Positions 54,048 to 63,647 of a DNA stretch of 64,000 bases are shown piece after piece; positions within the stretch are counted from its first letter, which is position 1; each line of letters opens with the position of its first letter. The notes under the pieces are model-generated. The model was not told where the DNA came from. It worked only from the letters and a program-made list of their open reading frames with translations, and made no database searches. Source of the stretch: Allobosea caraganae. Its GTDB lineage: Bacteria > Pseudomonadota > Alphaproteobacteria > Rhizobiales > Beijerinckiaceae. The position numbers were made by a program, and so were the translations under genes. The stretch spans positions 620,001 to 684,000 of the forward strand of contig NZ_QQTO01000019.1 in the NCBI RefSeq assembly GCF_003351345.1, given 5' to 3'.

Positions 54048-54836
54048 ATGTTCTTCTTCGTGTCAAAACTCGTCTGGTTCGCGCTCTCGCCGGTGAACCT
54101 GCTGATCCTGTTGGCCGCGCTTGCGGCGCTGCTTGCCTTCACGCGCTTCGCCCGCTTCGGGCGCCGGCTCGGCCTCCTCGCCATACTCGGCCTGGTGCTG
54201 CTCGCCTTCAGCCCGCTGCCGCGCATCATCGTCCGGCCTCTGGAGGATCGCTTTCCGCAGCAGGATGCGGCGAAGGGGCCGGTCGCCGGCATCATCGTGC
54301 TCGGCGGCGCTGTCAGCATGCTGCGCGGCGAAGCCACCCTGAACGACAAGGCGACGCGCATGACCAAGGCGGTCGAGCTGGCGCGGCTGCATCCGCAGGC
54401 CAAGCTCGTCTTCACCGGCGGCGGCGAGAACCCGCTCTCCTCCTCGGGCATGACCGAGACGGACGGCGCGAGGAAGCTCTTCGCGGAACTCGGCCTGCCG
54501 CCGGAGCGGCTGATCTTCGAGGACAAGTCGCGCAACACCCGCGAGAATGCCGCGTTCACCCGCCGCCTCGTCGATCCCAAGCCCGGCGAGCGCTGGCTCC
54601 TGGTGACCTCGGCCTGGCACATGCCGCGCTCCATGGGCGTGTTCCGCAAGGCGGGCTTCCATGTCGAGGCCTTCCCGGTCGACTATCTCACCTCCGGCGA
54701 GACGACCGATTTCGTGCTGCCCTATCGCGAGGCCGCGCGCGGGCTCGACATCGCCAAGGACGGCACCAAGGAATGGGTCGGCCTGCTGGCCTATTGGGCG
54801 ATGGGCTATACCGACGCCCTCTACCCCGGACCCTGA
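54048..54836 (+). CDS. YdcF/ElyC-family membrane protein (DUF218)
   Basis: 262 aa from the ATG at 54048, 6 bp after GGGAG. Two N-terminal membrane helices (about 3-25 and 35-57), then the DUF218 domain: GIIVLGGAVSMLRGE, LVFTGGGENPLSSSGMTET, EDKSRNTRENAAFTRRLV and LVTSAWHMPRSMGVFRKAGF. ElyC and SanA relatives influence peptidoglycan precursor or barrier functions; the exact role is unsettled. Its stop TGA lies inside the left end of repeat A. Confidence 0.88.
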   Translation: MFFFVSKLVWFALSPVNLLILLAALAALLAFTRFARFGRRLGLLAILGLVLLAFSPLPRIIVRPLEDRFPQQDAAKGPVAGIIVLGGAVSMLRGEATLNDKATRMTKAVELARLHPQAKLVFTGGGENPLSSSGMTETDGARKLFAELGLPPERLIFEDKSRNTRENAAFTRRLVDPKPGERWLLVTSAWHMPRSMGVFRKAGFHVEAFPVDYLTSGETTDFVLPYREAARGLDIAKDGTKEWVGLLAYWAMGYTDALYPGP

Positions 54837-55100
54837 GACCGTCTGCGAATTCTACTGGCGAGGCCGTCTGACGCGGTTGTCTGCGCTTCCGGTGCTCACG
54901 GACAAACGTCCGCTGCGCTCCGGTTCTCGGCAACCACGCCAGCCGGCTCACGCTAGAGCCGGATGATTTCGTATGGAATCGCAAAGCGATCCCATCTGAA
55001 ATCTGAATCCGTCTCTCATCAAAGAGTTAGAGCATGATGTCGTCCGAAAACCGGTTCCCACTTTTCGGCATCATGCTCTAGCGAATTCTCAAACGGTCTC
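54835..55100. repeat. Dispersed element A, copy 2, carrying a nested repeat B
   Basis: Left terminus GAGACCGTCTGCGAATTC; right terminus is the inverse of GAGACCGTTTGAGAATTC (16 of 18 match). The first ~116 bp match copy 1 (7243-7355). Repeat B is inserted at 54953-55081, after which the element A right end resumes. The left end overlaps the ydcF stop TGA, and the right end encodes the last residues and stop of the DUF3253 gene. Confidence 0.8.
54953..55081. repeat. Dispersed palindromic repeat B, copy 2 (nested in A)
   Basis: 129 bp bounded by CTAGAGC and GCTCTAG. Two stem-loops: gatgatttcg...cgaaatc around AATCGC/GCGATC-type pairing, and GAGCATGATG...CCGAAAA...TTTTCGG-CATCATGCTC. Homologous to the rpoB leader repeat at 10421-10538. 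Confidence 0.8.
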
Positions 55101-55373
55101 GTCGCTCTGATCGTCACCCGGCAGGCTGAGCCGGTAGACGCCACGGAAGTCGTCGGGGTCGACTAGCCGGCCCTTGCGGGTGATGACGAGCTTGCCCTCC
55201 TTCATCAGCCTGATTGCGATTCTGCGGATGGGCTGCATCAGCGGGCCCCAGCCGTCGGGATGGGCGCCGCCGACGGCGCGCGCCGCCTCGGTCGGGCTGA
55301 TCGTGTGACCCGGCCCGCGTTCGGCGAGCAAGGTGAGGATGGCGGCTTCAAGGGCTTCGGTCTGATCGGTCAT
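55089..55373 (-). CDS. DUF3253-family protein
   Basis: 94 aa from the CAT at 55371-55373; an ATG three codons earlier (55382) is possible. Pattern: AILTLLAERGPGHTISPTEA then ARAVG, WGPLMQPIRRIAIRLMKEGK, LVITRKGRLVDPDDFRG, YRLSL. This is the DUF3253 winged-helix-like family of unknown function. The last five codons (DETV stop) are the terminal inverted repeat of element A. Convergent with ydcF. Confidence 0.8.
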   Translation of the reverse strand: MTDQTEALEAAILTLLAERGPGHTISPTEAARAVGGAHPDGWGPLMQPIRRIAIRLMKEGKLVITRKGRLVDPDDFRGVYRLSLPGDDQSDETV

Positions 55374-55404
55374 GCCGCCCATGAGGCGTGGCGGGGCGGC
55401 TTCG

Positions 55405-56097
55405 TCAAGCCTTGCCGTCGCCTCTGAAGACGCGCGAGGAATCCGAGGCGAATTGCCGGCGCCACATCACGGTCAGCACGGCTGCCGTCGCGATCAGGAA
55501 AAGCCAGGGGCTGAGGAACCAGCCGAGATAGGCGAGCGCGAAGAAAAAGGCGCGCTGGCCGCGGTTGAAATGCTGCCCGGCGGCGATGTTCATCGCGATG
55601 GTTTCCTGCACCGCCGCCTTCGTCTCCGGCAGGTCCTGGTGCCGCGCGGCGGGGATCGCGCCGAGCAGGATGGCGCAGTAGTTGAACAGCCGGTAGCTCC
55701 AGGAGAACTTGAAGAAGGCGTAGGCGAAGATCACCGCCAGCCCGATCACCTTGATCTCCCAGGCGGCGCGGGTCGATTCGGTGACGAAGGGCAGGTCGGC
55801 GAAGATCTGGGCGACGCGGTCGGTCGCCTGCAGCAGGCTGAGCGCGCCGCCGATCGCGATCAGCGAGGTCGAGGCGAAGAAGGCGGTGCCGTTCTGCAGG
55901 CCGTTCATCACCTGCGTGTCGATGATGCGGTTCTCGCGCTGCACCGATTCCTCGATCCAGCGGGCGCGCCGGATGTTCATGCGCGCGTTGAGGCTGCCCG
56001 CGGCATGCGGGCCGACCTCGACCGCGACATGGTAGGCGATCCAGGCCGCGACGAAGAAGATCAGCGCGATGGCGTCGATGGTTGCGAATCCGGCCAT
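55405..56097 (-). CDS. DUF599-family integral membrane protein
   Basis: 230 aa from the ATG at 56095-56097 behind GGGAGGAAAC. Membrane helices at about 5-23, 76-95, 115-135 and 190-212: IDAIALIFFVAAWIAYHVAV, GTAFFASTSLIAIGGAL, VIGLAVIFAYAFFKFSWSYR and AFFFALAYLGWFLSPW. RLFNYCAILLGAIP is typical of DUF599. Function unknown; inner membrane. Start of a divergent pair with the rhodanese gene. Confidence 0.85.
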   Translation of the reverse strand: MAGFATIDAIALIFFVAAWIAYHVAVEVGPHAAGSLNARMNIRRARWIEESVQRENRIIDTQVMNGLQNGTAFFASTSLIAIGGALSLLQATDRVAQIFADLPFVTESTRAAWEIKVIGLAVIFAYAFFKFSWSYRLFNYCAILLGAIPAARHQDLPETKAAVQETIAMNIAAGQHFNRGQRAFFFALAYLGWFLSPWLFLIATAAVLTVMWRRQFASDSSRVFRGDGKA

Positions 56098-56201
56098 GTT
56101 TCCTCCCGGCGGCAGAGTGCTGCGCGCGTGATCGCATCGCAAGCCGCGATTGACGTGAAGAACACGAGCCGCCACGGTGCCGGCGCGAGACGGAGAGGGC
56201 G

Positions 56202-56624
56202 ATGCCGCAGACCATCACCAAGGGCTACAAGGCCCTGCTGGCCGAAGCCGAGGCGAAGGTCAAAGCCCTCTCGGTCGAGCAGGCCAAGGCGCTGGTCGGC
56301 CGCGACGACACCGTCTTCGTCGACCTGCGCGATCCGCGCGAGCTGGAGCGGGACGGGCGGGTGCCCGGCGCCTTCCATTGCCCGCGCGGCATGCTGGAAT
56401 TCTGGATCGATCCGGAAAGCCCCTATGCCAAGCCGGTCTTTCAGGAGGACAAGCAGTTCGTGTTCTTCTGCGCCGGCGGCTGGCGTTCGGCGCTCGCCGC
56501 CAAGGCGGCGCAGGAGATGGGCCTGAAGCCGGTCGCGCATATCGAAGGCGGCTTCGGCGCCTGGAAGAAGGCGGGCGCTCCTGTCGAAGCGCCGACGCCT
56601 AAACCCGAGAAGAGCGTCGGCTGA
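56202..56624 (+). CDS. Rhodanese-like domain protein
   Basis: 140 aa, one domain. DDTVFVDLRDPRELERDGRV, PGAFHCPRGMLEFWID and the active-site loop FFCAGGWRSALA with Cys90, then HIEGGFGAWKKAGAP. A sulfurtransferase that carries persulfide on Cys90; the partner is unknown. GGAGAGGGCG precedes the ATG. Possibly cotranscribed with the small membrane protein that follows 10 bp later. Confidence 0.9.
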   Translation: MPQTITKGYKALLAEAEAKVKALSVEQAKALVGRDDTVFVDLRDPRELERDGRVPGAFHCPRGMLEFWIDPESPYAKPVFQEDKQFVFFCAGGWRSALAAKAAQEMGLKPVAHIEGGFGAWKKAGAPVEAPTPKPEKSVG

Positions 56625-56634
56625 GAGCGCTGCC

Positions 56635-56811
56635 TTGCTGTCCCATATCCTGATCGTCCTGGCGGTCGTCGCCTTCTTGTTCCGCAAGCCGTTGCTGCGG
56701 CTGCTGCAGAGCCGCTTGCCTGACCGCCAGAAGCGCCATCAGGTGCTCGGCGTGGTCATCACCGCGTTCTTGCTCGTGATCGCCGTGAGGCTGCTGGCGC
56801 TGTTTTGGTGA
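56635..56811 (+). CDS. Small membrane protein (58 aa)
   Basis: 58 aa from a TTG codon at 56635. Two hydrophobic stretches (ILIVLAVVAFLF and VLGVVITAFLLVIAVRLLAL) flank a basic loop (SRLPDRQKRHQV), the shape of a two-span membrane protein. Codon use fits the genome. Ten bp after the rhodanese gene, with an ATG-less start, so the real start could differ. No family recognised. Confidence 0.5.
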   Translation: MLSHILIVLAVVAFLFRKPLLRLLQSRLPDRQKRHQVLGVVITAFLLVIAVRLLALFW

Positions 56812-56856
56812 GCGGCCGCTCCGGCACTGGGGCGGCGAAGCGACCGCGCGCCGCGT

Positions 56857-58080
56857 TCAGCTTCGGACCACGGGAGATTTCTCCTTCCTGAGCGCCCTGA
56901 CGAAGTTGTCGTCGAGCCCGAGATGGCCCTTGACGAGTTCGGGCGGTGTCAGCGCCAGCCATTGGTCGAGCGAGATGTCGGCGTAGTAGCTGCTCTTGAA
57001 CATCTCGAGGAAGCGTAGCGTCGTCGTGCCGGTGTTCTCGACATAGTGCCCCATGGCGAACGGGACGTAGCCGACATCGCCAGCCGAGAAGTCGAAGGTC
57101 CGGGAGGTGCCGACGCCGGCGAAGACACCCATGCGCCCCTGGCCTTCGATATAGTACTGCCACTCGTCGGTGTTCGGGTGCCAGTGCAACTCGCGCATCC
57201 CGCCCGGCTCGATCTCGACCAGGGCGGCGGCGATCGTCGCCGAGGCCGGGAAGACCGAGGAATCGGTGATGCGTACCGCGCCGCCGCTCGACCTGATCGG
57301 CGTCTGCGCCAGCATCCTGTGGCTGAAGCTTTGCGGGATCGGCGTCGCCCCGGCGATCTTGTTGGAGGCGAGCGCGCCCGGGACCGGCAGGTTGAAGATG
57401 TAGCGCTCGCGCGGATCGGGCGTCTGACCGAAATTGCCGGCCGGCACGCCGAAATTCTTGGCGAGGACGTCCGGAGGGATGTGCTTGAACCAGTCGGTCA
57501 GCAGGAAGGTGCTGTCCTCATCGAATTCGCCGTCGTCGAAGACCAGCAGGAACTCGCAGCCATCCGAGCCGGTCGCCTGGATCGAATGGGGCACGCCGCT
57601 GGGGAAGTACCAGAGGTCGCCGACGCCGACATCATCGACGAAATTGCGCCCCTGCGCATCGACGGCGGTGATCCGCGCGGTTCCGTAGAGCATGTAGGAC
57701 CATTCGGCCTGCTTGTGCCAATGCATCTCGCGCGTGCCGCCCGCGTTGAGCCGCATGTTCACGCCGGCGATGTTCTTGGAGATGCCGAGTTCGCGAACCG
57801 TGATCTGCCGGGTCCAGCCGGCGGAATAGAGCTTGTTCGGCGCGTCGGAGAAGGAGAATCGCAGGTTCGGGATGGTGCCGCTATCGGTGGCGGGCGGGTT
57901 GATGATGTTCGGGTTGGCGCGGTCGATGCCGAGATTGCGCGGGCCCGGGTCGGTCCCGCCCCGGCCTGGGCGCATGGGCTGCGGGACGCCGGTTCCTTGC
58001 GCATGGGCCGCGCCGCTGGCCACCAGCAAGCCGCCAGCGGCGAGCGTCGTAAGTGTTTCACGGCGAGAAATTGTCGTCAT
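56857..58080 (-). CDS. oxdC: Oxalate decarboxylase-type bicupin, Tat-exported
   Basis: 407 aa. A twin-arginine signal ([12 protein letters not shown], cleavage near AHA/Q at 27-28) precedes two cupin domains. Mn site 1 is His120, His122, Glu126 and His165; site 2 is His299, His301, Glu306 and His345 ([20 protein letters not shown]). The lid over site 1 reads D187-E188-D189-S190 where Bacillus OxdC has S-E-N-S; the catalytic Glu is kept. Expected reaction: oxalate to formate and CO2. Oxalate oxidase activity cannot be excluded from the changed lid. GGAGAAG precedes the ATG. Periplasmic by inference. Confidence 0.88.
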   Translation of the reverse strand: MTTISRRETLTTLAAGGLLVASGAAHAQGTGVPQPMRPGRGGTDPGPRNLGIDRANPNIINPPATDSGTIPNLRFSFSDAPNKLYSAGWTRQITVRELGISKNIAGVNMRLNAGGTREMHWHKQAEWSYMLYGTARITAVDAQGRNFVDDVGVGDLWYFPSGVPHSIQATGSDGCEFLLVFDDGEFDEDSTFLLTDWFKHIPPDVLAKNFGVPAGNFGQTPDPRERYIFNLPVPGALASNKIAGATPIPQSFSHRMLAQTPIRSSGGAVRITDSSVFPASATIAAALVEIEPGGMRELHWHPNTDEWQYYIEGQGRMGVFAGVGTSRTFDFSAGDVGYVPFAMGHYVENTGTTTLRFLEMFKSSYYADISLDQWLALTPPELVKGHLGLDDNFVRALRKEKSPVVRS

Positions 58081-58864
58081 CGGTTCTTCTCCGGTTGCAG
58101 CCTGGGGCGCGGGTGAGGGCAGGCCCGCAAGAGCGGGCGATCGCCTTGCGTTTGGGAGCACCGCGGACGTTTCCTGTTGGAAGCGGTCAGCCGTTGGGAA
58201 GAATGACGGGGCCGGGTCGCAGGATGGGATGGGATGCGGTGCGTTATGGGTTTTTCGAAATCGAAGCCTCCTTGCTTCCTGTCGAGACCTAGCGCTCTGC
58301 GGCGGGCAGGTCTGTGACCTGAGTGTATACTGTTGCCATACGTTCGTATGATGCCCTGATGTTTCACAGCGCGCGCTGGAATTCGGACTTCGTAAGCATC
58401 CGGCGATGACAATGCGCCATATTGATGGTTTTTGTCCCGCCGATATTTCCATGTGCTGTGATTTGTAAGGCTCCGGCTATTGAGATCCGCGGTCTGTGCT
58501 GCCGAAAGGGAATGTGAAGCCGTCGATTGCTTTACTGAAGGAGCGGTGTGCCATTGTCCGAGGCCAGCTGTGGCGCTGATGCCTCACGTCGTGCCGATTG
58601 CGAGGCAGCGGCTTGCGCATCGAATTCCGATGCGGCATCTTGTCCGTGTTGGCTCCAACTCAAGAAAGGGAGGGCTGAATGGATTTCGTCATCAAGTTCG
58701 CACCTCCCTCGCGAATGTCCCGCCGCTAGGTCGGACATTGCCGCGGCCCGCCTGATGGCGGCCTGAGCCTTTATTCCATCGCCATTCGTTTCATCCGGAG
58801 ACGACGCTTCCGCGTGCGCTCCGCTCGATCTGGAGTCGGTCCCGCTACGGGCCGAATGACCGCC
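58081..58864. other. Long intergenic region upstream of oxdC and the ABC exporter
   Basis: 784 bp. Several short open frames exist but none has codon bias or recognisable sequence. The 58320-58460 part is relatively AT-rich and holds the palindrome CATACG-tt-CGTATG at 58337-58350 and GTATAC at 58324-58329, which could be the oxdC control region. The rest shows nothing I can name. Confidence 0.45.
58337..58350. promoter_or_regulatory. Candidate operator upstream of oxdC
   Basis: Perfect palindrome CATACG-tt-CGTATG, 257 bp before the oxdC start codon on the minus strand, with a TATAC-type motif 8 bp away. The regulator is unknown. Confidence 0.35.
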
Positions 58865-60661
<1,797 letters not shown>

Positions 60662-60674
60662 GCCGCCGGCCTTT

Positions 60675-60905
60675 CCTTCTCCCCCCTGCGGGAGAAGGTG
60701 GCGCGCAGCGCCGGATGAGGGGTCGCGCGGCCGTTTCCGGCTGGTGTTGGTTGAGGCGCTGCGCGGCAGGCGTCGCGCGACCCCTCACCCCAACCCTCTC
60801 CCGCAGGGGGAGAGGGGTCGCGTGGTGGGCGTTGCCATGTTCAGGCTTTGACTTCCCTCATCCGTCAGCGCTTCGCGCTGCCACCTTCTTCCCCGAGGGG
60901 AGGGG
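60675..60905. repeat. Dispersed inverted repeat C, copy 1
   Basis: Left part 60675-60729 (ccttctccc...gcgggagaagg, then ggcgcgcagcgccggatgag, then gggtcgcgcg), a spacer, inverted part 60776-60817 (cgcgacccctcacccc...gcagggggagagg) and a further inverted unit 60856-60905 (cctcatccgtcagcgcttcg, then cgctgccacctt...gagg). Strongly related to 63432-63590. Starts 14 bp after the ABC exporter stop codon and runs into the 3' end of the next gene. Confidence 0.8.
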
Positions 60906-61437
60906 AGCCCAATGTCGAGCTTGGCACCGCTGCTCTCGGCCGGACGCCGGCGACCGGTCCAGGCTGAAGATTTGCCGGCTCTATTGTTGCTGCCGCCGAG
61001 TTCAGATTTTGAATCGGCTTGCTCAGAAACCGAGTCATTGCCGCAACGTAAGCATCTGGCAGCGCCCAATGTTTGGCGCTGGCGATCACGGTCTCCATAT
61101 AGCCCGGCTGCGCCTTGCCGATCGTGGCGCTGCGGCCGACATAGACCAGCGCCCGCTTGGCGCCGCCTGCGACGATGACCGGCTGGTTGATCTTCACATA
61201 GAGCCCGCTGGCGATGTCCTCGAACTTGTCGAGGGTGCGGATGTCGCTGAGCGCGCAGTCCCAGAGCACGCCATGGACCGCATCGCGCGGGTCGCGGATC
61301 ACCGAGGCGTAGCCGTCGGTCGTGACGATGAAGCGGTGCCGCGGCAGCCGGGCGAGGCCGAGCGCGCGCGAATTCGGGCAGCGCTTCGCCATTCCGGCGA
61401 CGTCCATGTTGAGCCCGTAGGCGAAGTAGAGGGGCAT
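60865..61437 (-). CDS. Gamma-glutamylcyclotransferase-like (AIG2/GGCT) protein
   Basis: 190 aa. YFAYGLNMD at residues 4-12 is the GGCT glycine loop (YGxN), FIVTTDGYASVIRDP follows, and Glu73 in LDKFEDIASGLY is in the catalytic position. GGCT enzymes release 5-oxoproline from gamma-glutamyl peptides; relatives act on other gamma-glutamyl amines. The last ~13 residues (SPPLGEEGGSAKR) and the stop lie in repeat C, so the C-terminus is repeat-derived. About 40 residues before that are low-complexity and not part of the fold. Confidence 0.78.
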   Translation of the reverse strand: MPLYFAYGLNMDVAGMAKRCPNSRALGLARLPRHRFIVTTDGYASVIRDPRDAVHGVLWDCALSDIRTLDKFEDIASGLYVKINQPVIVAGGAKRALVYVGRSATIGKAQPGYMETVIASAKHWALPDAYVAAMTRFLSKPIQNLNSAAATIEPANLQPGPVAGVRPRAAVPSSTLGSPPLGEEGGSAKR

Positions 61438-61568
61438 GCGGACACCGCGTCATTCTCGGGCGAAGCGAAGCGCAGACCCGAAAATCTCGGGAGGGAGGGG
61501 CGCTCGCTTTCTGGTTGTATAGGCTTCTCGTCCCGAGATGCTCGGGTCAAACCTGTGGTAGTTTGTGG

Positions 61569-62147
61569 TCATCCGGTGCCCTGGGGGTCTAGCTTTAGTT
61601 GGCTTTGTTTCCAAGTATCTTTACAATTCTTCAAAAATGGTTCAATATTGTCGGCGTAGTTTTTTAATTCTATACAGAATAAGCCATCGTCTTTTGATTC
61701 TCCAACGATCATTCTCAATTTAGATAATTTTTCAGTTCTTTTCGGAATTTTTGACGCTCCTAGGGAAGTGCTTAATTCAGATAACGTAGAATATATCGAT
61801 ATTCTGAAGCTGTGGTCTATTTTGCAACACGCTTTGTAAAATTCAATAAATTTGGAATTTGACAGGTCAAATTTCCCGTCAACAATCTTTGGTCTATAAA
61901 TTGAGATCGCCTTCTCATCTGAAGTTGCACGCACGGCGTCGTGCAGTTTGCGGGCATCCGATGCAGCTTCATCGATGACATGAGCGAGGAAGCCGTCCAA
62001 TCTACGTGAGCACCAGTCCGCTCTTTCAGGAGCGGAACGCTCGGTTAGCGCCTGCAAAATAGCCGCTGCGTTTGCCAGCTTTTCGAAGTGTTTCTGGACA
62101 ACACGCACATGGCCCGTCATCGAATGTATTGCTTGTCCAACCATCAT
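61569..62147 (-). CDS. Orphan AT-rich gene, unknown function, overlapping ivd stop
   Basis: 192 aa. The ATG at 62145-62147 shares its A with the ivd stop (TGATG); a second ATG follows directly. The longer frame into ivd is a shadow and is rejected. The sequence from about 61590 to 61920 is much more AT-rich than anything else in the window and uses codons such as ATA, TTA, AAA and AAT. No signal or membrane span; largely charged helical: SMTGHVRVVQKHFEKLANAA, FLAHVIDEAASDARKLHDA, YKACCKIDHSFRISIYSTL. I do not recognise the family. Composition suggests recent transfer. Confidence 0.65.
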   Translation of the reverse strand: MMVGQAIHSMTGHVRVVQKHFEKLANAAAILQALTERSAPERADWCSRRLDGFLAHVIDEAASDARKLHDAVRATSDEKAISIYRPKIVDGKFDLSNSKFIEFYKACCKIDHSFRISIYSTLSELSTSLGASKIPKRTEKLSKLRMIVGESKDDGLFCIELKNYADNIEPFLKNCKDTWKQSQLKLDPQGTG

Positions 62148-63319
62148 CACTTCGTCTTCTGGAACAATTCCCGCCCGATCAGCATCCGCCTGATCTCGCT
62201 CGTCCCGGCGCCGATCTCGTAGAGTTTTGCGTCGCGCAGCAGGCGCCCGGTCGGGTAGTCGTTGATGTAGCCGTTGCCGCCGAGGAGCTGGATCGCGTCG
62301 AGCGCGATCTGCGTCGCCTTCTCGGCCGAGATCAGGATGGCGCCGGCGGCGTCCTCGCGGGTGGTCTCGCCGCGGTCGCAGGCCTTGGCGACCGCGTAGA
62401 CATAGGCCTTGCACGAGTTCATCGCGACATACATGTCGGCGATCTTGCCCTGGACGAGCTGGAATTCGCCGATCGACTGGCCGAACTGCTTGCGCTCGTG
62501 GATATAAGGCATGACCACGTCCATGGCCGCCTGCATGATGCCGAGTGGGCCGGCCGAGAGCACGACGCGCTCATAGTCCAGCCCCGACATCAGCACGTTG
62601 ACGCCGCGCCCGACCTCGCCGAGCACGTTCTCCTCCGGCACCTCGCAATCCTGGAAGACGAGCTCGCAGGTATCGGAGCCGCGCATGCCGAGCTTGTCGA
62701 GCTTCTGCGCGGTCGAAAAACCCTTCATGCCCTTCTCGATCAGGAAGGCGGTGATGCCGCGCGAGCCTGCGGCCGGGTCGGTCTTGGCATAGACCACCAG
62801 CGTCTCGGCGACGGGGCCGTTGGTGATCCACATCTTGTTGCCGGTGATGACGTAGCGGTCGCCCTTCTTCTCGGCGCGGGTCTTCATCGAGACGACGTCG
62901 GAGCCGGCGCCGGGCTCGGACATGGCGAGCGAGCCGACATGCTCGCCCGAGATCAGCCCCGGCAGGTACTTTGCCTTCTGCGCGGCGGTGCCGTTGCGGG
63001 CGATCTGGTTGACGCAGAGGTTGGAATGGGCGCCGTAGCTAAGGCCGACCGAGGCCGAGGCGCGGCTGACCTCTTCGATCGCGACGACATGCTCGAGATA
63101 GCCGAGGCCGGAGCCGCCATCCTCCTCCTTCACCGTGATGCCGTGCAGGCCGAGCGCGCCCATCTCCGGCCAGAGGTCGCGCGGGAACTGGTTGCTGCGG
63201 TCGATCTCCTCGGCGCGCGGCGCGATGCGCTCCTGCGCGAAGGAATGGACGGTGTCGCGGATCGCGTCGGCGGTCTCGCCGAGGTCGAAGTTGAAGGGGC
63301 GCGGGGCGTTGGCGAGCAT
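62147..63319 (-). CDS. ivd: Isovaleryl-CoA dehydrogenase
   Basis: 390 aa acyl-CoA dehydrogenase. The FAD-binding segment is [17 protein letters not shown] (residues 131-147), and KMWITNGP follows. The catalytic base is Glu250 in GLDYERVV, the position specific to isovaleryl-CoA dehydrogenase and unlike most acyl-CoA dehydrogenases. [20 protein letters not shown] and [17 protein letters not shown] end the protein. It oxidises isovaleryl-CoA to 3-methylcrotonyl-CoA in leucine degradation, passing electrons to ETF. The mccA/mccB genes usually beside it are not seen downstream; an unrelated AT-rich gene is there instead. Confidence 0.95.
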   Translation of the reverse strand: MLANAPRPFNFDLGETADAIRDTVHSFAQERIAPRAEEIDRSNQFPRDLWPEMGALGLHGITVKEEDGGSGLGYLEHVVAIEEVSRASASVGLSYGAHSNLCVNQIARNGTAAQKAKYLPGLISGEHVGSLAMSEPGAGSDVVSMKTRAEKKGDRYVITGNKMWITNGPVAETLVVYAKTDPAAGSRGITAFLIEKGMKGFSTAQKLDKLGMRGSDTCELVFQDCEVPEENVLGEVGRGVNVLMSGLDYERVVLSAGPLGIMQAAMDVVMPYIHERKQFGQSIGEFQLVQGKIADMYVAMNSCKAYVYAVAKACDRGETTREDAAGAILISAEKATQIALDAIQLLGGNGYINDYPTGRLLRDAKLYEIGAGTSEIRRMLIGRELFQKTK

Positions 63320-63431
63320 GGTGGCCTCCCATGTGTGAGACAGGGCGTTTGAGAGGGTTATAGCGCGGTTTGCGCTGGTGTCAGGCTCGCCGAAGGCCGG
63401 TTCCGGAATGGGCGAGGATGCACGGGTGTTT

Positions 63432-63590
63432 CCTTCTCCCCTGCGGGAGAAGGTGGCGCGCAGCGCCGGATGAGGGGTCGCGCCGCCCTTTCCGATGACG
63501 GAGCATTCCAGACGCTGATGCTGCAGTCGTCGCGCGACCCCTCATCCGTCAGCGCTTCGCGCTGCCACCTTCTCCCGCAGGGGGAGAAGG
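63432..63590. repeat. Dispersed inverted repeat C, copy 2
   Basis: Arms of about 50-60 bp: ccttctcccctgcgggagaa, ggtggcgcgcagcgccggat, gaggggtcgcgc, and the inverse cgcgacccctcatccgtcag, cgcttcgcgctgccaccttc, tcccgcaggggg. A ~46-bp spacer separates them. Related to 60675-60905. It lies between ivd and dmeR in a 328-bp gap that has no gene. Confidence 0.85.
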
Positions 63591-63618
63591 GAAAGCTGCG
63601 GCAATGTGGTGGTTTGAT

Positions 63619-63642
63619 TATCCTACCCTGGAGGATAGGATA
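63619..63642. promoter_or_regulatory. Candidate DmeR operator
   Basis: TATCCTACCC-tgga-GGATAGGATA: 10-bp arms with one mismatch, ending 5 bp before the repressor start codon and covering its Shine-Dalgarno. This is typical of an autoregulated CsoR/RcnR-type repressor. Confidence 0.65.
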
Positions 63643-63647
63643 TCGCC

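Noticed and set aside
58480..58766. Short open frames of 72-91 codons before the ABC exporter
   Set aside because: No codon bias, no Shine-Dalgarno and no recognisable sequence in any of them; mutually overlapping in different frames.
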